A stretch of 59,683 bases of DNA from Melioribacteraceae bacterium (GTDB lineage Bacteria; Bacteroidota; Ignavibacteria; Ignavibacteriales; Melioribacteraceae): contig JAKIUC010000025.1 in assembly GCA_021647785.1 (NCBI GenBank), positions 1 to 59,683 on the forward strand, in the 5' to 3' direction. The position numbers were made by a program, and so were the translations under genes. The notes beneath the pieces were generated by a model. The model did no database searches. It was not told the DNA's origin and worked only from the letters and a program-made list of their open reading frames with translations. Below are positions 34,359 through 43,497 of the stretch, one piece after another. Position 1 is the first letter of the stretch. Each line of letters begins with the position of its first letter.

Positions 34359-34475
34359 CTAGTGTTGTGTTAAGGTTGTAATATCGCATAAAACCTTCTC
34401 CATAGGACTCCTAGGGAGAAGGTTCGGTCAAGAATTTTTATTGCTACCGTCATTTTATAATTAACGCAACACTAG
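34359..34475. mobile_element. MITE-like element 1 with nested hairpin
   Basis: 117 bp with terminal inverted repeats CTAGTGTTGTGTTAA and TTAACGCAACACTAG (14 of 15 match). Inside is a strong hairpin, AACCTTCTCC..GGAGAAGGTT with an inner TAGGA/TCCTA stem. It ends 3 bp from the stop codon of the kinase gene and probably acts as its terminator. A relative lies at 54336-54470. Confidence 0.7.
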
Positions 34476-34477
34476 TA

Positions 34478-35977
34478 TTAAAGAGAAATACTTTTCACCG
34501 TTTCATAAAGTTTACAATATTTCTTAAATCTTTCGTCATACCAATTTTTAAATTCGGGCTGAGGTTCAATAGTTGATAATGGTTTAATCCATTTGTCAGC
34601 CAAATTGTTTATAGGTATTTTCGTATCAGCAGCACAGGCAAGCATTGCAGTTCCACAGCATCCAGCTTCTTTTACATTAAGAGTTGTTATTTTTTTATTC
34701 ATTACATTTGCTTTAAGTTGTGTCCAAATAGCTGATTTGGCTCCACCGCCAACTGCTCGTAATTCTTTAATTTTATAGCCGGAATTTTCAAGAATTTCCA
34801 AATTAAGCCGCATCTCAAAAGCTACACCTTCCAAAAGTGCTCTAATAATTTCACTCCGCTTTGTGGAAAGTTGTAATCCAAATATTGCACCTTTAGTTTT
34901 TGTATCAAAATATGGTGTACCCGAGGCAGTAAAGTAAGGAAGTACCATCAGACTTGAAGGTTTATCCCCTACATGCTTCAATAAAAGTTCGTAAGCATCA
35001 GTTCCGTCAAGTTTGGCTTTAGCAATTTCTTCTGCTCCAAACTCGTCTCTAAACCATTTTAAAATGTTACCGCCAGTTAAGCTAAATACTACTGTAGTGT
35101 ATATATCGTTAATGGTGTAGTCGTAAATACAAATATTATTTTTTTGCAGTTCATCAGAGAGAATAGGTTTCTTAAAAATTGGAGTAATGCACTCTACCGT
35201 TCCGGTGGCATACATAGCTACACCTTCTTCGGTAACTCCTGCACCAAGTGCACTGCATGGCTGGTCATGCCCGCCTGTTACAACAAAAGTATCTGCAGAG
35301 AGTCCCAAACTATTTGCAATTTTTGTATTTATTTTCCCAACATTTTTCCCCGATGGAGTAGGTTCTGCTAATTGCTTTGGTGAAAGCTCAAGCATATTCA
35401 ATATTTCAGAATTCCATTCATGTTTTCTAACATCAAACAACATAGTACGTCCTGCAAGGGAATAACTTATTTTCGGTTCAAGACCAAGCCTGTGCTGAAG
35501 TAAATCCTCGAAGCATAAAAAATATTTTGTTCTCTTCCATAATTCTGGTTTGTTTTTTTTGAACCAGAGAAGTTTAAATAATGTAAACATTGGATGGGCT
35601 GTATGCCCTGTAATTTCATATAATTTATTTTTGCCAAATTCTTCGATGAAAGAATTTAAATATGGCAGAGAGCGTAAATCTGATGAGACCATTGCATTGG
35701 AGAGGATTTCGTTATTATACCCAATAGCAGTAAAGGCTTCGCCCTGGCTTGATATACCCAAACCTTTTATTGAATTGGGAACTACCTGCTGCGAGCATTC
35801 TTTAATTACTTCAAAACATTTCTCTATTACTTCATCAGAATTAAGTTCTGCTCCACCGTCATCTGAAAATATAATATCATATTCACGATTGGCAACTGCA
35901 AACTGTAATCCATCGCCATCAAACACTACGGCTTTACAACCACTTGTTCCAATATCAACTCCCATATAATTATTCAT
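34478..35977 (-). CDS. FGGY-family carbohydrate kinase (xylulokinase-like)
   Basis: About 499 residues. MGVDIGTSGCKAVVFDGDG is the ATP phosphate-binding loop; GISSQGEAF, AGRTMLFD, GGHDQPCSALGAG (catalytic Asp) and GGGAKSAIWTQLKANVMNKK complete the FGGY signature. Phosphorylates a ketose or polyol; ketulose is likeliest, since aldolase and isomerase genes are in the same region. I start at ATG 35977, which overlaps the aldolase stop as ATGA and gives the normal N-terminus; the upstream MVYLK would add five residues. Last gene of its unit. Confidence 0.88.
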   Translation of the reverse strand: MNNYMGVDIGTSGCKAVVFDGDGLQFAVANREYDIIFSDDGGAELNSDEVIEKCFEVIKECSQQVVPNSIKGLGISSQGEAFTAIGYNNEILSNAMVSSDLRSLPYLNSFIEEFGKNKLYEITGHTAHPMFTLFKLLWFKKNKPELWKRTKYFLCFEDLLQHRLGLEPKISYSLAGRTMLFDVRKHEWNSEILNMLELSPKQLAEPTPSGKNVGKINTKIANSLGLSADTFVVTGGHDQPCSALGAGVTEEGVAMYATGTVECITPIFKKPILSDELQKNNICIYDYTINDIYTTVVFSLTGGNILKWFRDEFGAEEIAKAKLDGTDAYELLLKHVGDKPSSLMVLPYFTASGTPYFDTKTKGAIFGLQLSTKRSEIIRALLEGVAFEMRLNLEILENSGYKIKELRAVGGGAKSAIWTQLKANVMNKKITTLNVKEAGCCGTAMLACAADTKIPINNLADKWIKPLSTIEPQPEFKNWYDERFKKYCKLYETVKSISL

Positions 35978-36981
35978 CTTAAGATATACCACATGTTAAG
36001 ATAATTTGTAACAATATTTTTCATCTCTTCAAAAATAAGATTTTGGCGATATGTGGTTGTAAAATAATCGAGAGAAAGAGGAGTTAGATTATTTGCCTTC
36101 TCCCCAAGTAATTGCTCTGAAACTAATTCTTTTACTTTTTGCGGACCTACAACTTTTGCTGCGTTCTTAATCATATCATTAAAAAGTATTGGGGTAGAAT
36201 CTCTTTCAAGAGTTGTCCAAATGTTCACTTTACAAATACCATCATCAAAAAGGTTTGCTACTTTATCTGTTGATACGGAGGAAGTTCCGTGCAGACAAAG
36301 GTTTGTTCCAATTCTTTCGGAAACCTGGCGAGCTAAATCGCCGCGGTATTGTAACTCCGCCGCACTCGCACGGTGTTCTGTTCCCAGGTTTGCTACAATA
36401 ATATCGACCCCAGTTTGGTTATAATATTTTTCCGCCATCTTCGGAGTAACCAAATCATTTTGCTCTGAACCTGCGGAATTAATTTCATCACATGCTCCTT
36501 CAATAACTATAGTATCTTTATTACTCTTAACAAATGCAGCAGTTTTATTTATGTTTTGTTCAAGTGGTAATTCTGAAGCATCAAACATTATTGAAGAAAA
36601 TTGTTTCATGTCCCACTCTAAAAGTTCTTTGTCATCATCCCACTGTATATGGTCTAAATGAATCATCACCTTCAATTTTGCAAAAGGGGATTCGGCAGAA
36701 GTAAGGACTTCCATCTCTTTCAAAAAAAGCTGCATACCAATATCCCATTGCCGCGTGTGAGTATAGAATGTAGATTGCGGACGCGGTTTGTAATTGTTTG
36801 TTATTCCAATAATGATTGGTAAATCTTCTATTCCAATTTTTTCACCATACTCTTTTGTGGCATCTAAAATAGCTTCGGCAGTAGTTAAGTTTTCCGCATT
36901 GAACGTTGGCAGAACCCATTTTTTACTTGCTGCTTCTGCAAATATTTCAAGTACTTTATCTCGCTGTAAAATTAATGGCAT
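35974..36981 (-). CDS. Class II ketose-bisphosphate aldolase
   Basis: 335 residues. Zinc and catalytic residues are visible: MIHLDHIQWD (His and catalytic Asp), IEGACDEINSAGS (Glu), VANLGTEHR (His) and LHGTSSVSTDKV (His). It should cleave a ketose 1-phosphate or bisphosphate into DHAP and an aldehyde. It is more divergent than FbaA/GatY around the substrate loop, so a non-fructose substrate is reasonable. It overlaps the kinase gene by 4 bases, so the two products probably act in sequence. Confidence 0.85.
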   Translation of the reverse strand: MPLILQRDKVLEIFAEAASKKWVLPTFNAENLTTAEAILDATKEYGEKIGIEDLPIIIGITNNYKPRPQSTFYTHTRQWDIGMQLFLKEMEVLTSAESPFAKLKVMIHLDHIQWDDDKELLEWDMKQFSSIMFDASELPLEQNINKTAAFVKSNKDTIVIEGACDEINSAGSEQNDLVTPKMAEKYYNQTGVDIIVANLGTEHRASAAELQYRGDLARQVSERIGTNLCLHGTSSVSTDKVANLFDDGICKVNIWTTLERDSTPILFNDMIKNAAKVVGPQKVKELVSEQLLGEKANNLTPLSLDYFTTTYRQNLIFEEMKNIVTNYLNMWYILR

Positions 36982-37020
36982 AATTCTTTTTCCTAATTAA
37001 TAATATATAGATGGTTTCAA

Positions 37021-38475
37021 TCACATTCTCTCCGACTTAGGAATTTTAATAATTAATACTGAGGTATCTCCAAATATATCTTCTATTATTTCCTCATACT
37101 TAATGAACTTCCCATTCATACAAATAAACAAGTTTTCTCCTTTTTCATCAATAGATATGGAAAATGAGCCACCTGTAACATAACCAAATTTTTCATATAT
37201 ATATGGGAACAAGAAAGCCAGAACTTTCCGCTCTCCTGTTTTAACATTGTACTGAACAACAGGACTACCCTCAAGATGAGATTTTCCGTGTGCACCTGGA
37301 AGATAGTACAGATATTTTTCATCCGAACTTAATGCCATACTTGTTGTATATCTCATCTCTCCTGGCCAACATAATTCCATAATTTCAACTTTATCTTTCG
37401 CCGGATAAAACTTAAACAATTGTCCGCCTGGACCTGACTCATTGTATTGAGTAACACAAATAAACCAGCCATCTTTCGATCTCTTTTTAGTATGGGCACG
37501 TACTTTATCCCTTCTGCCAGATATTATATTAGCTGGAACTTTACTCTCCATCTTAGTAAAAAGATTTGTTACATAATCATATTTAATAAAATGAGTATCG
37601 CTATCATATTTAGACCTGTTATCAGAATAGAGCATGCCAGTCTTATCATCCAATAACATAAACCGATTGTTCCACATCATACCTTCAGGTAAAAATCCGG
37701 CAAAACGCACTTTCTGATTATTCAAATCGTAGCATAAAAATTCTCTGGAAAATCCTATAGCAAACATTAGTCCTCTATCAATATCGTAGCGATGATATGG
37801 CCAGCTAACCCGCGGCATTGGCACTCCAAAATCCGAAACCTTTTTAGTATCAATATTATAGCTGGCAATTCGACCACCATCGTACCCCAACTGAAAATCT
37901 TTTTCTAACGGTCTCGGATAGTGTGCCCAATAAGTGCTAAAATATAACTCATTATTTGAATAGTCTAACCAGCCATGAATTTTTCCATCACCAAATCCAT
38001 TTGGTAAATTTATGCCCAAAGCTTGGTTAATCTCTTGCGAGTTTTCTATTTTTTTTGACTCTAAATCATATTCAGTTATAAATATTCTTGCCTGGTCAAA
38101 GCGGTTGTTTCCAAAAGCAGCATAATATGTTTTTTTATCTTCAACATAAACTCCCTGTCCCCAGTTGGACCAAACTGTTTTATGATATTCGGGAGGTGGA
38201 TCAATCTGATATCTTTCCTTATTAGGAATAATTACAAATTCAATTTCAGGTACTTCGGTAGCAACACTAAATTGCGTTTTTAAATGTAAAATAGTTTCCG
38301 GAATTTTTAATAGCTCTTTGCTCTTAATAGTTACTGACTCAGTACGAGAAAGCAATCCTTCCCTATCCATTTTTTCTACCATTTTTTTAAGCTCAATATT
38401 TATTTTTTCAGAGTCCTGAGCTAAAACATTTACGCTAAGTAAAAGAAGCAAAGCTAAAGTTATTATTGATGTCAT
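37021..38475 (-). CDS. Secreted protein, probable beta-propeller, function unknown
   Basis: 484 residues with a Sec signal peptide (SVNVLAQ). The body alternates short strands with W/Y/G-rich turns (WSNWGQGVYVEDKKTYYAAFG, YSNNELYFSTYWAHYPRP, LSSDEKYLYYLPGAHGKSH), like a six- or seven-bladed propeller. I do not recognise the family. No T9SS domain, so periplasmic. It is encoded between the aldose epimerase-like and aldolase genes, with 14- and 39-bp spacers, so it may bind or process the sugar substrate. Confidence 0.6.
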   Translation of the reverse strand: MTSIITLALLLLLSVNVLAQDSEKINIELKKMVEKMDREGLLSRTESVTIKSKELLKIPETILHLKTQFSVATEVPEIEFVIIPNKERYQIDPPPEYHKTVWSNWGQGVYVEDKKTYYAAFGNNRFDQARIFITEYDLESKKIENSQEINQALGINLPNGFGDGKIHGWLDYSNNELYFSTYWAHYPRPLEKDFQLGYDGGRIASYNIDTKKVSDFGVPMPRVSWPYHRYDIDRGLMFAIGFSREFLCYDLNNQKVRFAGFLPEGMMWNNRFMLLDDKTGMLYSDNRSKYDSDTHFIKYDYVTNLFTKMESKVPANIISGRRDKVRAHTKKRSKDGWFICVTQYNESGPGGQLFKFYPAKDKVEIMELCWPGEMRYTTSMALSSDEKYLYYLPGAHGKSHLEGSPVVQYNVKTGERKVLAFLFPYIYEKFGYVTGGSFSISIDEKGENLFICMNGKFIKYEEIIEDIFGDTSVLIIKIPKSERM

Positions 38476-38489
38476 TATTTTTTTCTCAT

Positions 38490-39365
38490 TTATTCATTGT
38501 AATTATTTTCTGTTAACCATTTAATTTCCCAACTAAATAACTGCCCTGGCTCTATCGTTAAACATTTACCTGAAATATATTCTTCGGATAAGTCGCTGGT
38601 TAAGCCTGGTATTGGTTCAAAGGCACATTCATTTCTGCGGCAGCCATCTTCATTCGGGTATGCTGAGTTATTCCACCAGATTCCAATACTTGGGAAATCT
38701 TCAGCAGAGAATAAAACTTTGAGGTGTAAGTTGTTTTTATAAGTCCAACTCATTTCACCGTTATCAATATTTTGAAGAAATAACATATTTGCACTACCAA
38801 TGTTTTGATTTAATAAATACTTTTTTACCGCATCTGGGTTATTTAATTCATGCATTATTTTATCACTAATCCCATTATAAAGGGATTTAAATTTTGGTAA
38901 TTTAAAATCAACAACTTCATCCAATGGCATAAGAGGGTGCATAACATGCTGGAATGGTAAAGGTTTATCTCCCCCATTTATAACATCAAACTTCCAAGTA
39001 ATTCCGTTACTGCTAAATTTCATTTCCCGTTTAAAAGTTACAGGCAGCTCTTTACTTTTCACAGTAAACATCAGTCTATCTTTCTTTGCAGTTGCTTCCC
39101 AGTTAAGCCAGCATAATTCTCCATGGTCTTGAACCTTCCACTCCTTACCTGGATAATCACATGCCTCAACAGAAGGGAAACAATCATCGTATCCATAAAC
39201 AGGGCGGTTTTCATATTCACCGTAATCAGTTGAAGGAGCACGGAATGTTGCAGGCTCTGTAGTGAGAAGGTCATAATTATCATAAGATAATTTATCTAAC
39301 CTAGCTCCATCTTCTGTTGTATATTCAACTAACCATTTATCATATTTGAAAATTTCTTTTTTCAT
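38490..39365 (-). CDS. Aldose 1-epimerase-like (galactose mutarotase fold) protein
   Basis: 291 residues, no signal peptide. RAPSTDYGEYENRPVYGYDDCFPSVEACDYPGK, HGELCWLNWE, FQHVMHPLMPL and NECAFEPIPG fit the galactose-mutarotase-like superfamily: candidate catalytic His in QHVMHP and Glu in FEPIPG. It would interconvert anomers of the sugar. First gene of the epimerase, propeller, aldolase, kinase unit. Assigned by fold pattern, so the exact sugar is unknown. Confidence 0.7.
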   Translation of the reverse strand: MKKEIFKYDKWLVEYTTEDGARLDKLSYDNYDLLTTEPATFRAPSTDYGEYENRPVYGYDDCFPSVEACDYPGKEWKVQDHGELCWLNWEATAKKDRLMFTVKSKELPVTFKREMKFSSNGITWKFDVINGGDKPLPFQHVMHPLMPLDEVVDFKLPKFKSLYNGISDKIMHELNNPDAVKKYLLNQNIGSANMLFLQNIDNGEMSWTYKNNLHLKVLFSAEDFPSIGIWWNNSAYPNEDGCRRNECAFEPIPGLTSDLSEEYISGKCLTIEPGQLFSWEIKWLTENNYNE

Positions 39366-39401
39366 ATGTTTACCTGTTCCGTTCTTTTTGCGGAATAATT
39401 T
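39364..39401. repeat. Direct repeat in the sugar-operon gap, copy 1
   Basis: ATATGTTTACCTGTTCCGT then TTTTTGCGGAATAATTT. A second copy at 39744-39804 has about 24 extra bases with a TCCCGC..GCGGGG stem inserted between the two blocks. These bound the 496-bp gene-free stretch 39366-39861. Confidence 0.65.
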
Positions 39402-39414
39402 CCTTCATTCTGTC

Positions 39415-39439
39415 ATTCCCGAATGCTTTTATCGGGAAT
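39415..39439. repeat. Intergenic hairpin ATTCCCG/CGGGAAT
   Basis: Perfect 7-bp stem with an 11-base loop; same class as the hairpin at 840-860. Confidence 0.55.
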
Positions 39440-39492
39440 CTGTTTCAAAAACATAGATTCCGTGTAAGAGCATCACGGAATGACACAGCTTT

Positions 39493-39538
39493 ATAATCAT
39501 CTCATAGTGTGGCTCGAAGAGTCATAAATGTTTCATAT
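39493..39538. repeat. Dispersed repeat, diverged copy
   Basis: ATAATCATC, TAGTGT, a centre with GGCTC/GAG in place of the usual hairpin, then ATAAATGTTTCAT. Same flanks as 17738-17783 and 39663-39708. Confidence 0.55.
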
Positions 39539-39662
39539 GTTTATAATTTTTTAATTTCGAATGCTGAACAAGGAATTACGAATATCGAAGTCTTTTGTAC
39601 GCCTTGCTGAGGTAGATTCGACATTCCTTGTTCAAGATTCTTTATTCGATATTTTCTTTTTT

Positions 39663-39708
39663 GTAATCATCTTCTAGTGTCCCGCAAGGCGGGATGAATG
39701 TTTCATCT
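39663..39708. repeat. Dispersed repeat with TCCCGC/GCGGGA hairpin
   Basis: Matches the copy at 17738-17783 except for a few bases and the loop (AAG instead of CTT). The element carries its own hairpin and ends in GATGAATGTTTCATCT. Confidence 0.7.
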
Positions 39709-39743
39709 GTTTATAATTTTTCATCCTAACCTCGAAGGTTTTT

Positions 39744-39804
39744 ATATGTTTACCTGTTCCGTCCTGTCCCGCTCTCTTTTGCGGGGTCTTTTGCGGAATA
39801 ATTT
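39744..39804. repeat. Direct repeat in the sugar-operon gap, copy 2
   Basis: Second copy of 39364-39401, with an inserted C/G-stem segment in the middle. Confidence 0.6.
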
Positions 39805-39861
39805 GTAGAGCGAATCTCCTGATTCGCTCTTGCTATTAGATAGAACTTATATTTTTAATAC

Positions 39862-41244
39862 TTACAATGCTACAGCTTTAATTCCTGTTAATTCGCAAAA
39901 AGCTACAAGTTCATCATACAAATGACTGCCATAGCCAAGCACAGCATACTCATTGTTCCACGCCTGCAGAAGATCATCAATATCACAATGTGCAGTTACA
40001 AACGCATGAGGCCAGAAAGGAATACCACATTCCAACTGCCGTTTTTCTAATTCCTCTTTTGGCGGCTCAAATATTGAACAGCGTACAATTACCATTTCAA
40101 ATTTTCCATTGTTTCTTCCAACCCTTGCCAATACGCCCTCGCCAGGTTTGCAAACTAGTTTAACCGATAAACCACCAGCTTCCCCTTCAGTTGGAATTCC
40201 GTGTTCTGCAAAACCGGCAGGACCTAAATCGCCAGCAAGTGAAGGGGGACAAGCACCATCGCCGATAATTTTAATTTCATTATTCGATTTATCGATATGC
40301 TGTAAATCGCCATAGTAAATTGGTTCATCACTTAAGTCAGTAAGAATTTTTGATGTTAGCAATGTATTAAAGTCAGAGAGTGTCGAGGTTCCAACACCAT
40401 CGTTCAACATCATACTTTGTGCAAAGCATGTGGCACTGTAATCATCACCAAGTCCTGGGAAAGATTGAATTGTATATGTTGACCAGTTTTCTTTTTTAAC
40501 TATTTTTTTAAGTGCCAAGTATAAGCGGATTGAGCGTTCTGAGGTTTCATCATCTGGAATAGGTTCTGCAAAATATTTTTGTATTTCAGTACGTGCTTGC
40601 TCTACTTCATCCTTTGTTACACTTTTTGCTGTATTTAGTAAATCTGTTGTGTCACGAGAGTCAATATCAATTCCGAACATTTTCATCCACTGAGATGCAT
40701 CGGCTGCACCGCAAGTTTGCCCCATACCACGACCTCCAAATACACCGATTGTACTCATGTTAAGTTTATTCTTTTCAGAACTGGCTCGACAATAGGATAC
40801 TATTTTGCTTATTTCTTTTGGGTCTTCGTAACTGCCATAAACAAAACGATGTTTTATCCCAACTTCTTTTAAAGCACCCTGCATAACCAAACCACCAACA
40901 GGTCTCCAGCCTTGCGAACCTGAATTAGTCCAGAGAACAATACCTTTACCGGAAAAGGAAAAGTCACGAATGGCTCCTATAAGATGAGAAGCCCAAACCC
41001 ATGTTCCTGAAAACAAAACAACCGCATCAACATCATCCATTTTTTTGTATTTTGCAAAACATTCTTTTGCTTCTTCTTTTGATGCAATAACAAGTTCATG
41101 TACCACAAGCTCCAAACCCGCAGATGTTAATGCTGCCTTAGCATTTTCAACTAATTTATCATCAATAAATGGTACTCCCATTGGGTCATTAAGCCCATCT
41201 TTATGAACTCCATAAACAATAAATGCTACTTTTGATTTAATCAT
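39862..41244 (-). CDS. L-fucose/L-arabinose isomerase-family protein
   Basis: 460 residues, cytosolic. VAFIVYGVHKDGLNDPMGVPF, TWVWASHLIGAIRDF, VFGGRGMGQTCGAADASQW, SFPGLGDDYSATCFAQSMMLND, GDGACPPSLAGDLGPAGFAEHG and PTEGEAGGLSVK fit the FucI/AraA-like isomerase superfamily (COG2407 type). Interconverts an aldose and a ketose. It is shorter and more divergent than FucI (about 590 residues), so the substrate is open. Last gene of the long operon that starts with the DeoR regulator; the repeat-filled gap follows. Confidence 0.75.
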   Translation of the reverse strand: MIKSKVAFIVYGVHKDGLNDPMGVPFIDDKLVENAKAALTSAGLELVVHELVIASKEEAKECFAKYKKMDDVDAVVLFSGTWVWASHLIGAIRDFSFSGKGIVLWTNSGSQGWRPVGGLVMQGALKEVGIKHRFVYGSYEDPKEISKIVSYCRASSEKNKLNMSTIGVFGGRGMGQTCGAADASQWMKMFGIDIDSRDTTDLLNTAKSVTKDEVEQARTEIQKYFAEPIPDDETSERSIRLYLALKKIVKKENWSTYTIQSFPGLGDDYSATCFAQSMMLNDGVGTSTLSDFNTLLTSKILTDLSDEPIYYGDLQHIDKSNNEIKIIGDGACPPSLAGDLGPAGFAEHGIPTEGEAGGLSVKLVCKPGEGVLARVGRNNGKFEMVIVRCSIFEPPKEELEKRQLECGIPFWPHAFVTAHCDIDDLLQAWNNEYAVLGYGSHLYDELVAFCELTGIKAVAL

Positions 41245-41292
41245 TTTTAACTCCTAATAAAATTATTTATAGTTAATTGAACTTAATTACTT

Positions 41293-42180
41293 TTACTTTA
41301 TTTTCTCTTCCTCTGGTTCCATTGCCATTAATAGTGCAGCACCTACAGCCAACACCATCCCACCAATTGTTACGGGATGAGGAATTAACTGATAAATAAT
41401 TAATGAAAGAATTACCGTAATTACCGGAGGCATTGCATTAACCATTGGGCTTACAATAATTGCTTTACCATAACGGAAAGCATACACAAGGGTTATAAAA
41501 CCTAAGGCATTTAACAACTGAATCATTCCAGCTAAGTATGGTCCCTTAAAACCCCAGTTAATTATTACTGAAAAATCAGTCATCCAAACTGCGATTGGAA
41601 TTAGTGCAATAGAAGTGATAACAGTATAAACCACAAGACTTTCTGCTTTCATTACTTCATTTGCAAATTTTAGAATATATGCTTGCAAGCCCCACATTAC
41701 TGCCACTAACAACGAAAGAACTATCCATAAATACCCCGTTGCAGCGGAATTTCCAGGTGGCTGATATGCAAGTAAGAATATTGCGATAATTGCAAAAATA
41801 ATTCCAACCCACGCTCGCAAACTGGCTCTCTCTTTTAATAAAATAAACGATAATAGTATTGTAATTACTGGTGCCATTGAGATAAACGGAAAGACAAGGT
41901 AAGCTGGACCTGTTCGTAAAGCTTCAAATAAAATTAGCTGTCCGGCACATCCAAACAGACCTGCAATAAGACCCAATGTTATTGCCCGCCGACTTTTATC
42001 TAATTTGCCGCCAAGTTTTTTCAGTGCAAATATTCCGCCAGGTATCATAGTAATAGCCCATACAGAATAACCAAGCGTGGCAGGAAAACCCGCCTTTTCC
42101 GGTATTTCAATAAAGGCACCCCAGATACCCCATAATACCGCTGTGATAAGTGAATATAACAACCATGGTTTTGAACGCAT
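41293..42180 (-). CDS. DMT-superfamily (EamA) transporter
   Basis: 295 residues with ten hydrophobic helices in two EamA halves: WGIWGAFIEIPEKAG, FALKKLGGKLDKS, LRTGPAYLVFPFISMAPVIT, SFILLKERASLRAWVGI; then VAVMWGLQAYILKF, FRYGKAIIVSPMVNAMPPVIT. Inner-membrane permease. Lying between isomerase and dehydrogenase genes it is the only inner-membrane carrier in the operon, so it probably imports the sugar, polyol or a derivative. Confidence 0.85.
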   Translation of the reverse strand: MRSKPWLLYSLITAVLWGIWGAFIEIPEKAGFPATLGYSVWAITMIPGGIFALKKLGGKLDKSRRAITLGLIAGLFGCAGQLILFEALRTGPAYLVFPFISMAPVITILLSFILLKERASLRAWVGIIFAIIAIFLLAYQPPGNSAATGYLWIVLSLLVAVMWGLQAYILKFANEVMKAESLVVYTVITSIALIPIAVWMTDFSVIINWGFKGPYLAGMIQLLNALGFITLVYAFRYGKAIIVSPMVNAMPPVITVILSLIIYQLIPHPVTIGGMVLAVGAALLMAMEPEEEKIK

Positions 42181-42197
42181 AATAATTCCTTAATTAA

Positions 42198-43493
42198 TTA
42201 TTTGTAAAATTTATTACCATTAATCTTTTCGGCATTTGCCATTAAATGTTTTTCTGCTTCCTTTGACCAAACTCCATTTGTTTTTTCAATTATTTTTGCT
42301 AAGTCTGCGAACAAAGAATTCGTTTTCCCAACACTTTCAAAATCATCTAACGCTGTTAGTGGGAGAGAGTATTGAGTATAAATAAGTTTTTTACCACCAG
42401 GTATTTTCGGCAAGTTTTTAACTGTCTCAGCCGTGCAGTTTAAGCCGCCTATGTGCGAAATCATAATTGCAGGATCAAAAATATTTTCATCTATCAATTT
42501 TACAGCTTCTCTTAAATCATCACTATTACTACCAGCAGACCCAATGATATGATGCCTGTTATAGTGAACATTATAAAAATTAATTTCTGATGTAAAATTT
42601 TTATCTGATGGACCTGCAAAAAAGTTTAAACATCCACCAATTGCCATCAGCTCACCTGCTTGTTGTACCAAAGATTTAATTGGCACAAAAACAAAAACAT
42701 CATCAAAACCTTTGCCATCTGTTTCTTTAAGAATTTCTTGATTGGAATATTTTGTTGTATTAATAAATAACACTTCCACACCTTTCACTTTCGATTTTTT
42801 AGTAGGGAAGAGTTTTCTTGCACGCTCTATACGGTTTTGGTCAACATCAGTAACAACAATCAGTTTTGGTTTTCGTTCACTATTTAATAAAACATCAACA
42901 GCAGCAAGCCCCATAGGTCCACATCCACCAAGTATAGCAAGGTTACCATCTTCTTCTATTCCCATTTTATGAACATATTGATTTCGGTCATAATGGAATT
43001 GCTCCTTAAATGCAGCAACTAAACAGGCAACTGGTTCGGCAAGGGAGACTTTGTAAAACGTATCTCCGTAACAGGGAATAAGGCAATCCATTTCCAAAAC
43101 TTCTTTGGGAATAATTATTCTTGTTGCATTTCCGCCAATATATTGAAAAGAGTAGCCTGGTGCTTCTGGCTCCTTACCAGGATAATTTATTGCGGGCTGA
43201 ATTGTATATTTCATCCCCTCTTTAAATTTGTTCTGATACTTTTTCCCTACTTTAATTATTGTTCCACACAGTTCGTGACCAATAAGAACGGGGCTTTCAG
43301 CAATATTTTCCGGAACTCTTTTATGGGCAGAACCTTGTACAACTGCTTTGTAGGAGGACATACAAATGCTGTTCGTTTCTACTTCAGCAAGAATTTCATC
43401 TTCTCCTATTTCAGGTAATTCAAATGATTCAACTCTTAAATCATTTTTTCCGTATAATCTCAATCCCGTTGTATTCATTACACCATCTTTCAT
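42198..43493 (-). CDS. Zinc-type dehydrogenase, L-sorbose-1-phosphate reductase-like
   Basis: 431 residues of the medium-chain dehydrogenase family: an N-terminal catalytic domain (NSICMSSYKAVVQG, VLIGHELCGTIIKVGKKY), then a Rossmann motif (LAILGGCGPMGLAAVDVL). The long insert between the halves (YPGKEPEAPGYSFQYIGGNATRIIIP) resembles SorE, which reduces L-sorbose 1-phosphate to glucitol 6-phosphate. The usual zinc cysteine is Cys44 and the His-Glu pair is GHEL. Starts 4 bp after the E1 stop with GGAG upstream. Substrate by analogy only. Confidence 0.72.
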   Translation of the reverse strand: MKDGVMNTTGLRLYGKNDLRVESFELPEIGEDEILAEVETNSICMSSYKAVVQGSAHKRVPENIAESPVLIGHELCGTIIKVGKKYQNKFKEGMKYTIQPAINYPGKEPEAPGYSFQYIGGNATRIIIPKEVLEMDCLIPCYGDTFYKVSLAEPVACLVAAFKEQFHYDRNQYVHKMGIEEDGNLAILGGCGPMGLAAVDVLLNSERKPKLIVVTDVDQNRIERARKLFPTKKSKVKGVEVLFINTTKYSNQEILKETDGKGFDDVFVFVPIKSLVQQAGELMAIGGCLNFFAGPSDKNFTSEINFYNVHYNRHHIIGSAGSNSDDLREAVKLIDENIFDPAIMISHIGGLNCTAETVKNLPKIPGGKKLIYTQYSLPLTALDDFESVGKTNSLFADLAKIIEKTNGVWSKEAEKHLMANAEKINGNKFYK

Positions 43494-43497
43494 TTAA

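Noticed and set aside
31000-39365. Classical SusC/SusD polysaccharide utilisation locus
   Set aside because: The TonB receptor is not clearly SusC-type and no SusD-like lipoprotein gene exists nearby.
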